Below, piece by piece: positions 46,935 through 54,022 of a stretch of DNA of 64,000 nucleotides (position 1 is the stretch's first letter; each line of letters begins with the position of its first letter). The notes beneath the pieces are model-generated. The model made no database searches. It was not told the origin of the DNA and saw nothing but the letters and a program-made list of their open reading frames with translations. Origin of the DNA: Carbonactinospora thermoautotrophica (lineage in GTDB: Bacteria; Actinomycetota; Actinomycetes; Streptomycetales; Carbonactinosporaceae); NCBI RefSeq assembly GCF_001543895.1, contig NZ_JYIJ01000016.1:62001-126000 (forward strand). Reading direction: 5' to 3'. The translations under genes and the position numbers were made by a program.

Positions 46935-47336
46935 GGTGCATCACCTCGAAACTGGGGCGCGGGCTGTGACGGGGCTCTCACCAGCCAGGTACCCCACCCC
47001 GCAAGGTGGATGCACACATCAGTGCAAAACGCAATAATTCAGGTAGTACCGTCGTCGCTGTGGCTCATGCGCGCGATTGTGGCCGCCCGGCCTGCGGGGC
47101 TGCTGCCGGCCGCGACAGCGGATCACCCGTGTAGGTGAGGGTTGGCGCATATCCGCCTATACAACGATCTGCCCGATCCCTCCCACGAGGAACCGGGCGG
47201 ATCTTTTGCTCTCAGACTACGCGTGCTGGGCGTAGCCTGAGGGTGATCGTGTCGTAAGCAGGCTACAAGATCCGCTGTGCCCCGGCCAGGTGTCGGGCGG
47301 CGGATTTGTGTACCTGCCACCTGTGCTGGAGGTGGC
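46935..47336. promoter_or_regulatory. region upstream of the XRE regulator with an inverted repeat
   Basis: 402 bases between two divergent genes. CTCAG-A-CTACGC (47211-47222) and GCGTAG-C-CTGAG (47230-47241) form an inverted repeat with one mismatch and a 7-base spacer, about 96 bases before the regulator gene. It could be an autoregulatory operator or a hairpin. Nothing else is recognised. Confidence 0.4.
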
Positions 47337-48566
47337 ATGACAACGGCAGACGAGCTCGCGGGCAAGCCCTGCGGCGAAAGGATCAAGTTCTTCCGCGAGC
47401 AGATCGGCATGTCCCGCCCCGTCCTCGGTGGCCTGGTCGGCCGCTCCGCCGAATGGGTCAAGGCGGTAGAGACCGGCCGGCTCCAGACTCCCCGCCTGCC
47501 CATGCTGCTGCGGATCGCGCACGCCCTGGGCATCGAGGACCTCGCCGTGCTGACCGGGAACTCCCACGCCGTCCCCGTGCGGGTGTTCGCCGGCACCGCC
47601 CACGCCGCGCTGGCCGCTGTTCGGGCCGCGTTGACCGACTACCAGCTCAGCTCGACGGCAGCCCCGCCACGGCTGCCGCACCTGCAGGCGCGCCTGGACC
47701 AGGCATGGGCGATCCGGCACGCGTCCCCCGACCACCGCACCCAGGTTGGCGCGCTACTCCCGGATCTGATCCGTGACGCGCATCGCGCGATCGCGGCCTA
47801 CGAGGGCGAGGAGCGGCGTGAGGCGCGGCGGCTGCTGGCCGGCGTGTACCACCTGGCGGACATGTACGTCGCCTACCAGCCCGCCCCAGAGCTGGTCTGG
47901 CTGGTCGCGGACCGGGCGATGACCCAGGCACGCGAGGCCGACGACCCGCTCGCGATAGGAGGCAGCGCGTGGGCGCTGGTGTCCGCGCTGCGGGACTCCG
48001 GCCGCTGGGCCGAGGCGGTCAGCGTCGCTCACGACGCGGCGAAGCTGCTCGAGCCGTACCTGCCGGACGCGCCGGACGACTGGCTGGCGATGTGGGGCGC
48101 GCTGCAGTTCGAGGTCGCGTACACCCTTGCGCGGCGCGGACGCCACGGGGACGCCTGGCACTACTGGGACCGCGCGGACCAGGCCGCGCGTCGGCTGCCC
48201 GCCGACTACCGGCACACCCAGACCTCCTTCGGACAGGCTGTCATGCACGCGCACGCGGTGACGTTGGGCGTGGAGCTGCGGCGGCCCGGCGAGGCGCTAC
48301 GCGCCGCGGACAGGCTCGACCCGGACGACATCGCCTCGGTGCCGCGCCGCAGCCGGCACCTGATCGAGGTCGCCCGGGCGCACTACCAGCGCGACGAACG
48401 CCTCGCGACGCTGCTGTTGCTGGACAAGGCCGAACGGACCGCGCCGGAGACGGTCCGCTACAACGGGTTCGCCCGCGACATGATTCTCAATCTGCTGGCG
48501 CAGCCGCCGACAGCGGCCCGGGTCGAGGTACGTGCCCTGGCCGCGCGCGTCGGCTTCGCTGCCTAG
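47337..48566 (+). CDS. XRE-type HTH regulator with TPR-like C-terminus
   Basis: A 409-residue protein. Residues 12-68 form a cro/CI-type helix-turn-helix ('GERIKFFREQIGMSRPVLGGLVGRS', split here: recognition helix about SAEWVKAVETG). The rest is helical with TPR-like repeats ('DPLAIGGSAWALVSALRDSG', 'GRHGDAWHYWDRADQAARR'). HTH plus TPR resembles peptide- or partner-sensing regulators, though no ligand can be named. ATG 47337 follows GGAGGTGGC. A hairpin follows its stop (48587-48603). Confidence 0.8.
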   Translation: MTTADELAGKPCGERIKFFREQIGMSRPVLGGLVGRSAEWVKAVETGRLQTPRLPMLLRIAHALGIEDLAVLTGNSHAVPVRVFAGTAHAALAAVRAALTDYQLSSTAAPPRLPHLQARLDQAWAIRHASPDHRTQVGALLPDLIRDAHRAIAAYEGEERREARRLLAGVYHLADMYVAYQPAPELVWLVADRAMTQAREADDPLAIGGSAWALVSALRDSGRWAEAVSVAHDAAKLLEPYLPDAPDDWLAMWGALQFEVAYTLARRGRHGDAWHYWDRADQAARRLPADYRHTQTSFGQAVMHAHAVTLGVELRRPGEALRAADRLDPDDIASVPRRSRHLIEVARAHYQRDERLATLLLLDKAERTAPETVRYNGFARDMILNLLAQPPTAARVEVRALAARVGFAA

Positions 48567-48586
48567 CCATGTACCTGATCGGGCGA

Positions 48587-48603
48587 GGGTACGGTTTGTA
48601 CCC
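48587..48603 (+). terminator. hairpin after the XRE regulator gene
   Basis: GGGTAC (48587-48592) and GTACCC (48598-48603) pair around a 5-base loop, extended by GA/TC across one bulge, and are followed by a TCTTTA stretch. Candidate terminator separating the regulator from the mini-gene operon. Confidence 0.4.
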
Positions 48604-48627
48604 CTCACCCGGTCATGATCTCTTTAC

Positions 48628-48684
48628 GGTCCCCTTCATCGTGACAGCAAGTAGCGACACCGCTACGTGACGATGAGGGGGACC
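48628..48684 (+). promoter_or_regulatory. long hairpin covering the mini-operon ribosome binding site
   Basis: GGTCCCCTTCATCGT (48628-48642) pairs with ACGATGAGGGGGACC (48670-48684) over 15 bp with a single G-U. It encloses a second perfect stem, GTAGCG/CGCTAC (48651-48666). The 3' arm holds the Shine-Dalgarno sequence GAGGGGG, five bases before ATG 48687. Translation would need this structure to open; alternatively the DNA repeat is an operator. Confidence 0.6.
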
Positions 48685-48686
48685 TT

Positions 48687-48815
48687 ATGGTCAGCGGCGA
48701 GAACCTTGAACACGCCCTTGCCGCGCTACAAGCCATCCAGCCGACCCAGCCGCCCGTCCCGATCCGCTTGGTCCCGGCTGGGATCCCCACCCAGCGCCGA
48801 GGAGGGGACAGGTGA
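48687..48815 (+). CDS. 42-residue mini-protein, first gene of a coupled chain
   Basis: ATG 48687 with a strong GAGGGGG site encodes a 42-residue product starting MVSGENLEHALAALQAI, then Pro/Gln-rich (QPTQPPVPIRLVP) and ending in a basic RRGGDR tail. The stop overlaps the next GTG (GTGA). No homology is recognised. The ribosome site and coupling argue that it is translated. Confidence 0.55.
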   Translation: MVSGENLEHALAALQAIQPTQPPVPIRLVPAGIPTQRRGGDR

Positions 48816-49063
48816 CCATCCCGCCGCAGCAGAGCCCCAACGGCCACGTCACCCACTTCCCGCCGGCCCCGCCCACGCTGGAGGAATACCTGCGGGACAT
48901 CCGCGCCGGGGCGCAGATCCAGAACCCGACCCTGGCCGACCTGATGACCTACCGGGAATGGACCGGCCTGCTGGCCGGTCTGGTGGTGAGCCTGCTCGAC
49001 ACCCACCCGAACATCCGGCCCAGCGTCGAAGCCCACGCCAGGAGCTGGGGGTGGAAAGGGTGA
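48812..49063 (+). CDS. small hypothetical protein
   Basis: An 83-residue protein starting GTG 48812, overlapping the preceding stop, with GAGGAGGGG upstream. It has a Pro-rich first 25 residues, then a helical part ('LEEYLRDIRAGAQIQNPT', 'EWTGLLAGLVVSLLDTHP'). No family recognised. The stop overlaps the next start, again as GTGA. Confidence 0.6.
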   Translation: MTIPPQQSPNGHVTHFPPAPPTLEEYLRDIRAGAQIQNPTLADLMTYREWTGLLAGLVVSLLDTHPNIRPSVEAHARSWGWKG

Positions 49064-49233
49064 CCGAGCCGATCACCGGGATGCGCGCCGTGGTCGACCC
49101 CGCGTGTGCCACCTGCCACGGCACCGGCCAGGTGAACGGCAACCCCTGCGGGCCGTGCTCGCTGCTGCTGACCCCGAGCGAGATCGCCTTCCTGTACGGG
49201 AAGAAGGTGCCCGATGCGCCGGCTCAGCCGTGA
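49060..49233 (+). CDS. small zinc-knuckle-like protein
   Basis: A 57-residue protein starting GTG 49060 in a GTGA overlap. It carries CATCHGTGQVNGNPCGPC, a CxxCxGxG motif followed by CxxC as in DnaJ-type zinc centres, and ends YGKKVPDAPAQP. Likely binds one zinc. The partner is unknown. Confidence 0.6.
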   Translation: MTEPITGMRAVVDPACATCHGTGQVNGNPCGPCSLLLTPSEIAFLYGKKVPDAPAQP

Positions 49234-49318
49234 GGCCGAAGTCACGCTGATGTTGATCGGCCTGGCCCTGCTGGCACTCCCCGGCTTCCTGTACGCCCTG
49301 GGCTGGGTGCCCCGCTAG
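49214..49318 (+). CDS. 34-residue single-span membrane mini-protein
   Basis: ATG 49214 overlaps the end of the zinc-knuckle gene and has GAAGG six bases upstream. The product MRRLSREAEVTLMLIG continues into a hydrophobic helix (LALLALPGFLYALGW) and ends VPR. Last gene of the coupled chain. Small, but the ribosome site, overlap and clear membrane helix support it. Confidence 0.5.
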   Translation: MRRLSREAEVTLMLIGLALLALPGFLYALGWVPR

Positions 49319-49624
49319 ACCACCCACCCCTGGCCGCCCCGACCCCCGGGGCGCCGGGCGGCCACCCGTCGAGTGTGCGTGTCGTCACACGCGTGTGACG
49401 ACACGCACACTCGACGCCACCGGAGCCGGCGGGCCGTGCGGGCCCGGACTCCCGCGCCACCACTCAACAACGCCCCCGCAACCCTGGTGACCCGAGAGAA
49501 ACCGCCCGCACGGCCCGCCATCCACCGGACACATACCTGCCACACGACTCCCACGGTGCCCAACCTCCCCCACACTGACAGCCACATCAGATCTATCCGT
49601 ACACACCACAACAGGAGGTTTCAT
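49319..49624 (+). other. C-rich leader region downstream of the mini-gene chain
   Basis: 306 bases between the mini-gene chain and the next small gene. It opens with a C-rich stretch, contains a 50-bp perfect palindrome (49367-49416, listed separately), and then about 200 bases of C/A-rich, G-poor sequence that would make an open 5' leader for the following gene. Confidence 0.5.
49367..49416. repeat. 50-bp perfect palindrome
   Basis: The two 25-base halves (49367-49391 and 49392-49416) are exact reverse complements with no spacer. The core is GTCACACGCGTGTGAC and the outer arms begin CGTCGAGTGTGCGTGTC. It lies between two small genes of the accessory island. As RNA it would be a 23-bp-class hairpin; as DNA it could bind a dimer on each symmetric step or act as a transfer or recombination site. 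Confidence 0.9.
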
Positions 49625-49726
49625 ATGGGTGGAGAACCGTGCCCGAAGGGCGGCAAGCACGACTGGGTCCACAGCGGACACGAGGTGATATGCCGCAAGT
49701 GCGGGAGTTTCCGTATCGTCAGGTGA
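49625..49726 (+). CDS. 33-residue zinc-ribbon-like mini-protein
   Basis: ATG 49625 is preceded by AGGAGG at six bases, the best ribosome site in this island. The product starts MGGEPCPKGGKHDWVHSGHE and has a CRKCG ending, giving Cys/His ligands for one zinc. No function known. Confidence 0.6.
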   Translation: MGGEPCPKGGKHDWVHSGHEVICRKCGSFRIVR

Positions 49727-49807
49727 CACGCCAACTGGGGCGGTCCGTATCCGGGGTCGCCCCTCGCCATCCCCTGTACCGTGAGACCTGGCGAGGGAGG
49801 CAACTAC

Positions 49808-50311
49808 ATGCGAGTCATCGACCATATCCCCCCGACGTTGGCGGACGCCGTCGACCTGGACGCCACGCTGGCCCCCGTCGGCGACGACTGCCCGGTCGGC
49901 AGCCGTCCCTGGGACGCGTGCGCCTGCGCTGGTGACCGCTGGCAGCAGGTCGGTGTCCATTGGCACCTGCGCACCGCCGACGTGTACGGGTCGGAGCAGC
50001 CCGTGTACCGGCATGTCGGCATCGCGCACACCCCCGACGAGGTTTGGTCCTGGTACGTCGGCCGAGCAGCCGAGCTGTACCCCGCCGCGTCCGGCGACTG
50101 GCAGCGCCAGATCCTCTACGCCACCGACGACGATGCCCGCATGGTCGCCCGGCACATGCTCGGCGTCGGCTCCGGCCTGTGGCGTCCCCTGCGGCTCAGT
50201 GACGCCCGGGTCGTCGTGCTGCACGCCCAGCCGGTGATCTACGCCGGACACGCAGGCGAGCGACACCACGACCCGCACGTCCAGATGTGCGACCGCGGCT
50301 GCCGGCCTTAG
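49808..50311 (+). CDS. orphan hypothetical protein of the accessory island
   Basis: A 167-residue protein starting MRVIDHIPPTLADAVDLD, with GGAGG seven bases before ATG 49808. It has several Trp and Cys residues ('WDACACAGDRWQQVGVHWH', 'PDEVWSWYVGRAAEL') and a Cys pair near the end (CDRGC). No family recognised. It directly precedes the IS200/IS605 insertion. Confidence 0.65.
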   Translation: MRVIDHIPPTLADAVDLDATLAPVGDDCPVGSRPWDACACAGDRWQQVGVHWHLRTADVYGSEQPVYRHVGIAHTPDEVWSWYVGRAAELYPAASGDWQRQILYATDDDARMVARHMLGVGSGLWRPLRLSDARVVVLHAQPVIYAGHAGERHHDPHVQMCDRGCRP

Positions 50312-50447
50312 CCGGCGGCCGCCCCAAGCGAAAGCTTCGGTATAGCGCCACTCCTCGGCACCTCGCCTGGCGGCTGGTTCCTGATCGAAATTCTTAGGCG
50401 CAGACCCCCGGTTTCAGCCGTGGGGTTAGCCCATCCCTCTCGATCCT

Positions 50448-50486
50448 CAGACATTAGATAGCTCCAAGCTGTATACTGTTTGGGTG
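50448..50486 (+). promoter_or_regulatory. tnpA promoter, probably giving a leaderless mRNA
   Basis: A -10 element TATACT (50472-50477) follows a weak -35 CAGACA (50448-50453) at 18 bases. The +1 position expected from the -10 coincides with the GTG start codon at 50484, and there is no Shine-Dalgarno sequence, so a leaderless transcript is likely. Confidence 0.55.
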
Positions 50487-50882
50487 GCTGTAACACTGCG
50501 GTCGAACAGCAACGTCGTCTTCCAGTGCGCGTACCACGTCGTGTGGTGCCCGAAGTACCGGCGGCGCGTGCTGGGCGGCCGGATCGAAGAGCGGTTGAAG
50601 GACCTCATCCGCGAGGTGGTGGACGAGAAAGGGGCATGGCTGGTGGAGATGGAGGTCATGCCCGACCACGTCCATCTGCTGGTCGAAGTCGATCCGCAGT
50701 ACGGCATCCACCGCCTGGTGAAGGCCATCAAGGGCCGCTCGTCCCGCGTGCTGCGGGAGGAGTTCCCGCACCTGAAGTCGCAGTTGCCGACGTTGTGGAC
50801 GAACTCCTACTTCGTAGCCACGGTCGGCGGCGCGCCACTGGCGGTGGTGAAGCGGTACGTCGAGCAGCAGAAGGGACGCTGA
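50484..50882 (+). CDS. tnpA: IS200/IS605 transposase TnpA (Y1 HUH)
   Basis: A 132-residue Y1 transposase that cuts and joins single-stranded element ends. The HUH metal motif is in PDHVHLLVE (near 60) and the nucleophilic Tyr in VVKRYVEQQKG (near 125), both at the usual places. The N-terminus 'CAYHVVWCPKYRRRVL' is the family hallmark. Full length, so probably active. GTG start without a ribosome site; the stop is adjacent to the tnpB start. Confidence 0.93.
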   Translation: MAVTLRSNSNVVFQCAYHVVWCPKYRRRVLGGRIEERLKDLIREVVDEKGAWLVEMEVMPDHVHLLVEVDPQYGIHRLVKAIKGRSSRVLREEFPHLKSQLPTLWTNSYFVATVGGAPLAVVKRYVEQQKGR

Positions 50883-52076
50883 ATGCTGACCGGCCGCCGC
50901 TACCTGCTCGCATTCACCCCCGAGCAGGAGGAGTTCGCCGAGAAGATCGGTGACGCCTGCCGGGTTGTGTGGAACACCGCCTTGGAGCAGCGGCGCGCCT
51001 ACCGCCGTCGCGGCGCGTTCATCGGTTACGTAGAGCAGGCGCGGCAGATGGCCGAGGCCAAGAAGGACTTTCCGTGGCTGGCCGAGGCCCCGTCGCACAC
51101 GCTTCAGCAAACGCTGCGCGACCTGGAGCGGGCCTGCACGAGGCACGGCACGTTCAAGGTCCGATGGCGCTCCAAGCGGAAAAACGCGCCGACGTTTCGC
51201 TTCCCCGATGCCAAGCAGATCACCGTGGAGCGAATCTCCCGTCGCTGGGGCCGGGTCAAGCTGCCCAAGCTGGGCTGGACCCGCTTCCGGTGGACACGCC
51301 CGCTCGGCGGGCAACTTCGCAATGCCACCGTGCTCAAGGACGGCGGGCGCTGGTACATCTCCTTCTGCGTCGAAGACGGGCTGGTGGAGTCCGCACCGAA
51401 CGGCAAACCCCCGGTGGGGGTGGATCGTGGTGTCACTGTCGCAGTCGCCACCTCGTCCGGGTGGATGCGTGACCGCGAGTTCGTCACCCCAGGGGAGGCG
51501 GTACGACTCAAGCGGCTTCAGCAGCAGCTCGCCCGGCAGCGGAAGGGCTCCAACCGGCGCGCGGCCACCCGGGCGAAGCTGGCCAAGCTGAACGCCCGCA
51601 TCCGCGCCCGGCGTACCGACTTCCTGGCGTGGACCGCCAACCGCCTCACCCGTGACCACGGACTGGTCGTCGTGGAGGACCTGAACATCAAGAACATGAC
51701 GGCCAGCGCAAAGGGAACCGTCGAACAGCCAGGCCAAAACGTCCGGCAGAAAGCCGGGCTGAACCGGGCGATCCTGGCCAAGGGCTGGGGCGGACTGCTG
51801 ACCGCCTTGGAACACAAGGCTCGTTACAACGGCTCCCGGATTCTGCGGGTGCCACCTGCGTTCACGTCGCAGACCTGCCATGCCTGCGGGCACTGCGCGC
51901 CGGACAACCGTGAGAGCCAAGCGGTGTTCCGGTGCCGCGCCTGCGGCCACCAGGACAACGCCGACGTGAACGCCGCGAAGAACATCCTCGCCGCCGGGCT
52001 GGCGGTGACAGGGCGTGGAGACCTCGCCGTTGGGCGGTCTGTGAAGCGCCAACCACCCGAGGCCGAGGTCGCGTGA
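50883..52076 (+). CDS. tnpB: TnpB RNA-guided nuclease of the IS605 group
   Basis: A 397-residue TnpB. RuvC residues are intact: Asp in VGVDRGVTVA (near 180), Glu in VVVEDLNIKNM (near 264) and Asp in DNADVNAAKNI (near 361). The zinc finger CHACG...CRACG lies between the last two. TnpB proteins are known to be guided by an RNA made from the element's right end and to cut DNA at the donor site, helping retain the element. All features needed are present. Confidence 0.93.
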   Translation: MLTGRRYLLAFTPEQEEFAEKIGDACRVVWNTALEQRRAYRRRGAFIGYVEQARQMAEAKKDFPWLAEAPSHTLQQTLRDLERACTRHGTFKVRWRSKRKNAPTFRFPDAKQITVERISRRWGRVKLPKLGWTRFRWTRPLGGQLRNATVLKDGGRWYISFCVEDGLVESAPNGKPPVGVDRGVTVAVATSSGWMRDREFVTPGEAVRLKRLQQQLARQRKGSNRRAATRAKLAKLNARIRARRTDFLAWTANRLTRDHGLVVVEDLNIKNMTASAKGTVEQPGQNVRQKAGLNRAILAKGWGGLLTALEHKARYNGSRILRVPPAFTSQTCHACGHCAPDNRESQAVFRCRACGHQDNADVNAAKNILAAGLAVTGRGDLAVGRSVKRQPPEAEVA

Positions 52077-52129
52077 ACGCGCCTCAGCCACGGGAATCCC
52101 CCGCCTTCAGGCGTGGGGAGGAAGTCAAC
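51950..52129 (+). ncRNA. predicted TnpB guide RNA (omega/reRNA) scaffold
   Basis: By analogy with characterised TnpB systems, the guide RNA scaffold covers the 3' end of tnpB and the right-end hairpin, and the guide is the flanking host sequence from about 52130. The boundaries are inferred from family knowledge, not seen as a separate promoter. Confidence 0.4.
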
Positions 52130-52165
52130 GGCCGTGCCGTGTAGGTTCTCGTCACAACTAACGCT

Positions 52166-52963
52166 GTGCGAAACCTCTTCCGAAAGATGGAGGAGATCAT
52201 TAACGACGTTTCCGCAGGTCAGAGCCATGACTTGACGCTGACCGGGGAGCGGACCCTGCCGGGGATCTGGCACGAGAACTACTGGTTCCGCCGGCACGAG
52301 GCGGCGTACCTGGCGGTCGGGCCGTACTGCCGCGACGCGCTCGTGCTGGAGGCTGGCTGCGGCGAGGGGTACGGGGCGGCGCTGCTGGCCGAGCGGCACG
52401 GGGCGAGGGTGCTGGCCCTGGACTACGACCCGGCCACGGTCGACCACGTGCGGCGCCGGTACCCGCGGGTGCCGGTGCTGCGGGGCAACGTGGTCGCGCT
52501 GCCGTTGGCGGACGCCAGCGTGGACGTGGTGGTGAGCCTGCAGGTGATCGAGCACTTGTGGGACCAGCCCGGGTTCGTCCGCGAGTGCGCGCGGGTGCTG
52601 CGGCGGGGCGGGCGGCTCATCGTCTCCACACCGAACCGGCTCACGTTCTCGCCCGGCTCCCGGTCCGGGGACCGGCCGGCCAACCCGTTCCACACCCGGG
52701 AGTTCGCCCCGGACGAGCTGGCCGGGCTGCTGGCGCCGCACGTCGAGGTGGAGCGGCTGCTCGGCGTGCACCACGGCCCGCGTCTGGCGGCATGGGAGGC
52801 TGCGCACGGGTCGATCGTGGCCGCGCAGCTCGCCGCGCCCGTGCCGGAATGGCCGGCCGAGCTGCGCGCCCAGGTGGCGACGGTGGCCGCCGAGGACTTC
52901 GAGCTACGCGCCGACGGCCTCGCGGACTCCCTCGACCTGCTCGCGGTCGCGGTCCGGCGCTGA
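52166..52963 (+). CDS. SAM-dependent methyltransferase, Rv3030-like
   Basis: A 265-residue class I methyltransferase. Motif I is VLEAGCGEGYGAALL, followed by LALDYDPATVDHV, PLADASVDVVVSLQVIEHL and an 'RVLRRGGRLIVSTPN' strand. 'TGERTLPGIWHENYWFRRHE' before motif I matches the Rv3030-type proteins next to etfAB and the glucosyltransferase in mycobacteria, implicated in methylating MGLP glucose residues. The start is unclear: GTG 52166, ATG 52187 or a TTG near 52232; none has a good ribosome site. Its 3' end overlaps the convergent transporter gene by 60 bases. Confidence 0.85.
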   Translation: MRNLFRKMEEIINDVSAGQSHDLTLTGERTLPGIWHENYWFRRHEAAYLAVGPYCRDALVLEAGCGEGYGAALLAERHGARVLALDYDPATVDHVRRRYPRVPVLRGNVVALPLADASVDVVVSLQVIEHLWDQPGFVRECARVLRRGGRLIVSTPNRLTFSPGSRSGDRPANPFHTREFAPDELAGLLAPHVEVERLLGVHHGPRLAAWEAAHGSIVAAQLAAPVPEWPAELRAQVATVAAEDFELRADGLADSLDLLAVAVRR

Positions 52964-53839
52964 GCGCCGGGCGGCCGGGGCGCGCTTCGCGGGTCGCTGC
53001 GCCACCACCGTGCTGCCGAGCGCGAGCAGCATGCCGAGGAGCTGCCAGGGGGTGAGCGCCTGCCCGAGCGCGGCCCAGCCGATGACCGTGGCGGTGATCG
53101 GGCTCAGCAGGGCCAGGAAGGCCACCGGGGTGGTCGGCAGCCGCTCCAGGCCGCGGAACCACAGCACGTACGCGAGCGCGGTGTTGACCGTGCCGAGGTA
53201 CGCGTAGCCAGCGAGGTTGCCCAGGGTCAGCCGCTCCGGCAGCGGCTCGGCTACGAGCGCCACCGGCACCATGAACAGGCCGCCGGCCGTGAGCTGCCAG
53301 CCGGTGAAGGCGAGCATCCCGACCGGCCGTCCCCATTTCTTGGTGAGCACCATGCCAAGCGCCATGGCGACCGTGCCGACGAGTCCCGCGACCACGCCGA
53401 GGGTGTCGAGGCGGGCCGAGGCACGCAGCACGATCAGGGCCACGCCGGCGACGCCGACGATCCCAGCGGCCAGCGTGCGCGCGGGGACACGCTCGCCGAG
53501 CAGGATCGCGGACAGGCCCGCGACGGCCAGCGGCCCGACCGCGCCCAGCACCGCGGCGACGCCACCGGGCAGGCGGTACGCGGCGAAGAACAGCATCCAG
53601 AAGAAGAAGCCGATGTTGAGCGCCCCGAGCAGCGCCGCGCGCCACCACCAGGACCCGCGGGGCGGCGTCCGGGTGAGGGCGATGAGGGTCAGCCCCGCGG
53701 GCAGCGCGCGCAGCACGCTCGCCAGCAACGGCCGGTCGGGCGGGAGCAGCTCGGTCGTGACGATGTACGTGGTACCCCAGGTGATCGGGGCCAACGCGGT
53801 GACGGCGGTGATGCCGAAGCGAGCCGGCGACGTGGCCAT
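52904..53839 (-). CDS. DMT-superfamily (EamA) transporter
   Basis: A 311-residue protein with about ten hydrophobic helices and two EamA repeats (ITWGTTYIVTTELLPPDRPLL; 'AGYAYLGTVNTALAYVLWFRGLERL'). Such proteins export amino acids, bases or drugs; the substrate is unknown. ATG 53839 (MATSPARFGITAV) with GAGGGG upstream; the longer open frame from a TTG looks non-coding. It sits where the GH57 branching enzyme gene lies in the mycobacterial cluster, on the opposite strand. Confidence 0.85.
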   Translation of the reverse strand: MATSPARFGITAVTALAPITWGTTYIVTTELLPPDRPLLASVLRALPAGLTLIALTRTPPRGSWWWRAALLGALNIGFFFWMLFFAAYRLPGGVAAVLGAVGPLAVAGLSAILLGERVPARTLAAGIVGVAGVALIVLRASARLDTLGVVAGLVGTVAMALGMVLTKKWGRPVGMLAFTGWQLTAGGLFMVPVALVAEPLPERLTLGNLAGYAYLGTVNTALAYVLWFRGLERLPTTPVAFLALLSPITATVIGWAALGQALTPWQLLGMLLALGSTVVAQRPAKRAPAARRSAPDRDREQVEGVREAVGA

Positions 53840-54022
53840 GTTCCCCTCAAGACTGTGGCTGGTATGAAACGACTTGGCTTCAAGGAAAACCCTCGGCGCG
53901 CCGTGATCTTCCGCCCCGGCGCGTGAGATGCCCGACATGCCCGCGGGCATGCCCGCGCCCGTCGCCCTCCTGCCGCGCGGGGTCTTATGCCCCGGACCTA
54001 CCAACTAGTAACATCCGCCGCG

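Larger units (their letters stand above)
50397..52129 (+). mobile_element. IS200/IS605-family element with tnpA and tnpB
   Basis: A complete-looking element. Both ends carry an imperfect hairpin of the same design: left end 50405-50425 (CCCC-CGG, loop TTTCAG, CCG-T-GGGG) and right end 52098-52118 (CCCC-CGCC, loop TTCA, GGCG-T-GGGG), each with a bulged T as needed for TnpA recognition of single strands. No terminal inverted repeats or target duplication are expected for this family. Exact cleavage sites are uncertain by about 10 bases. Confidence 0.85.

Noticed and set aside
49385-50278. A 297-codon minus-strand frame across the accessory island
   Set aside because: It runs through the palindrome and against small plus-strand genes with good ribosome sites; no ribosome site or motif supports it.
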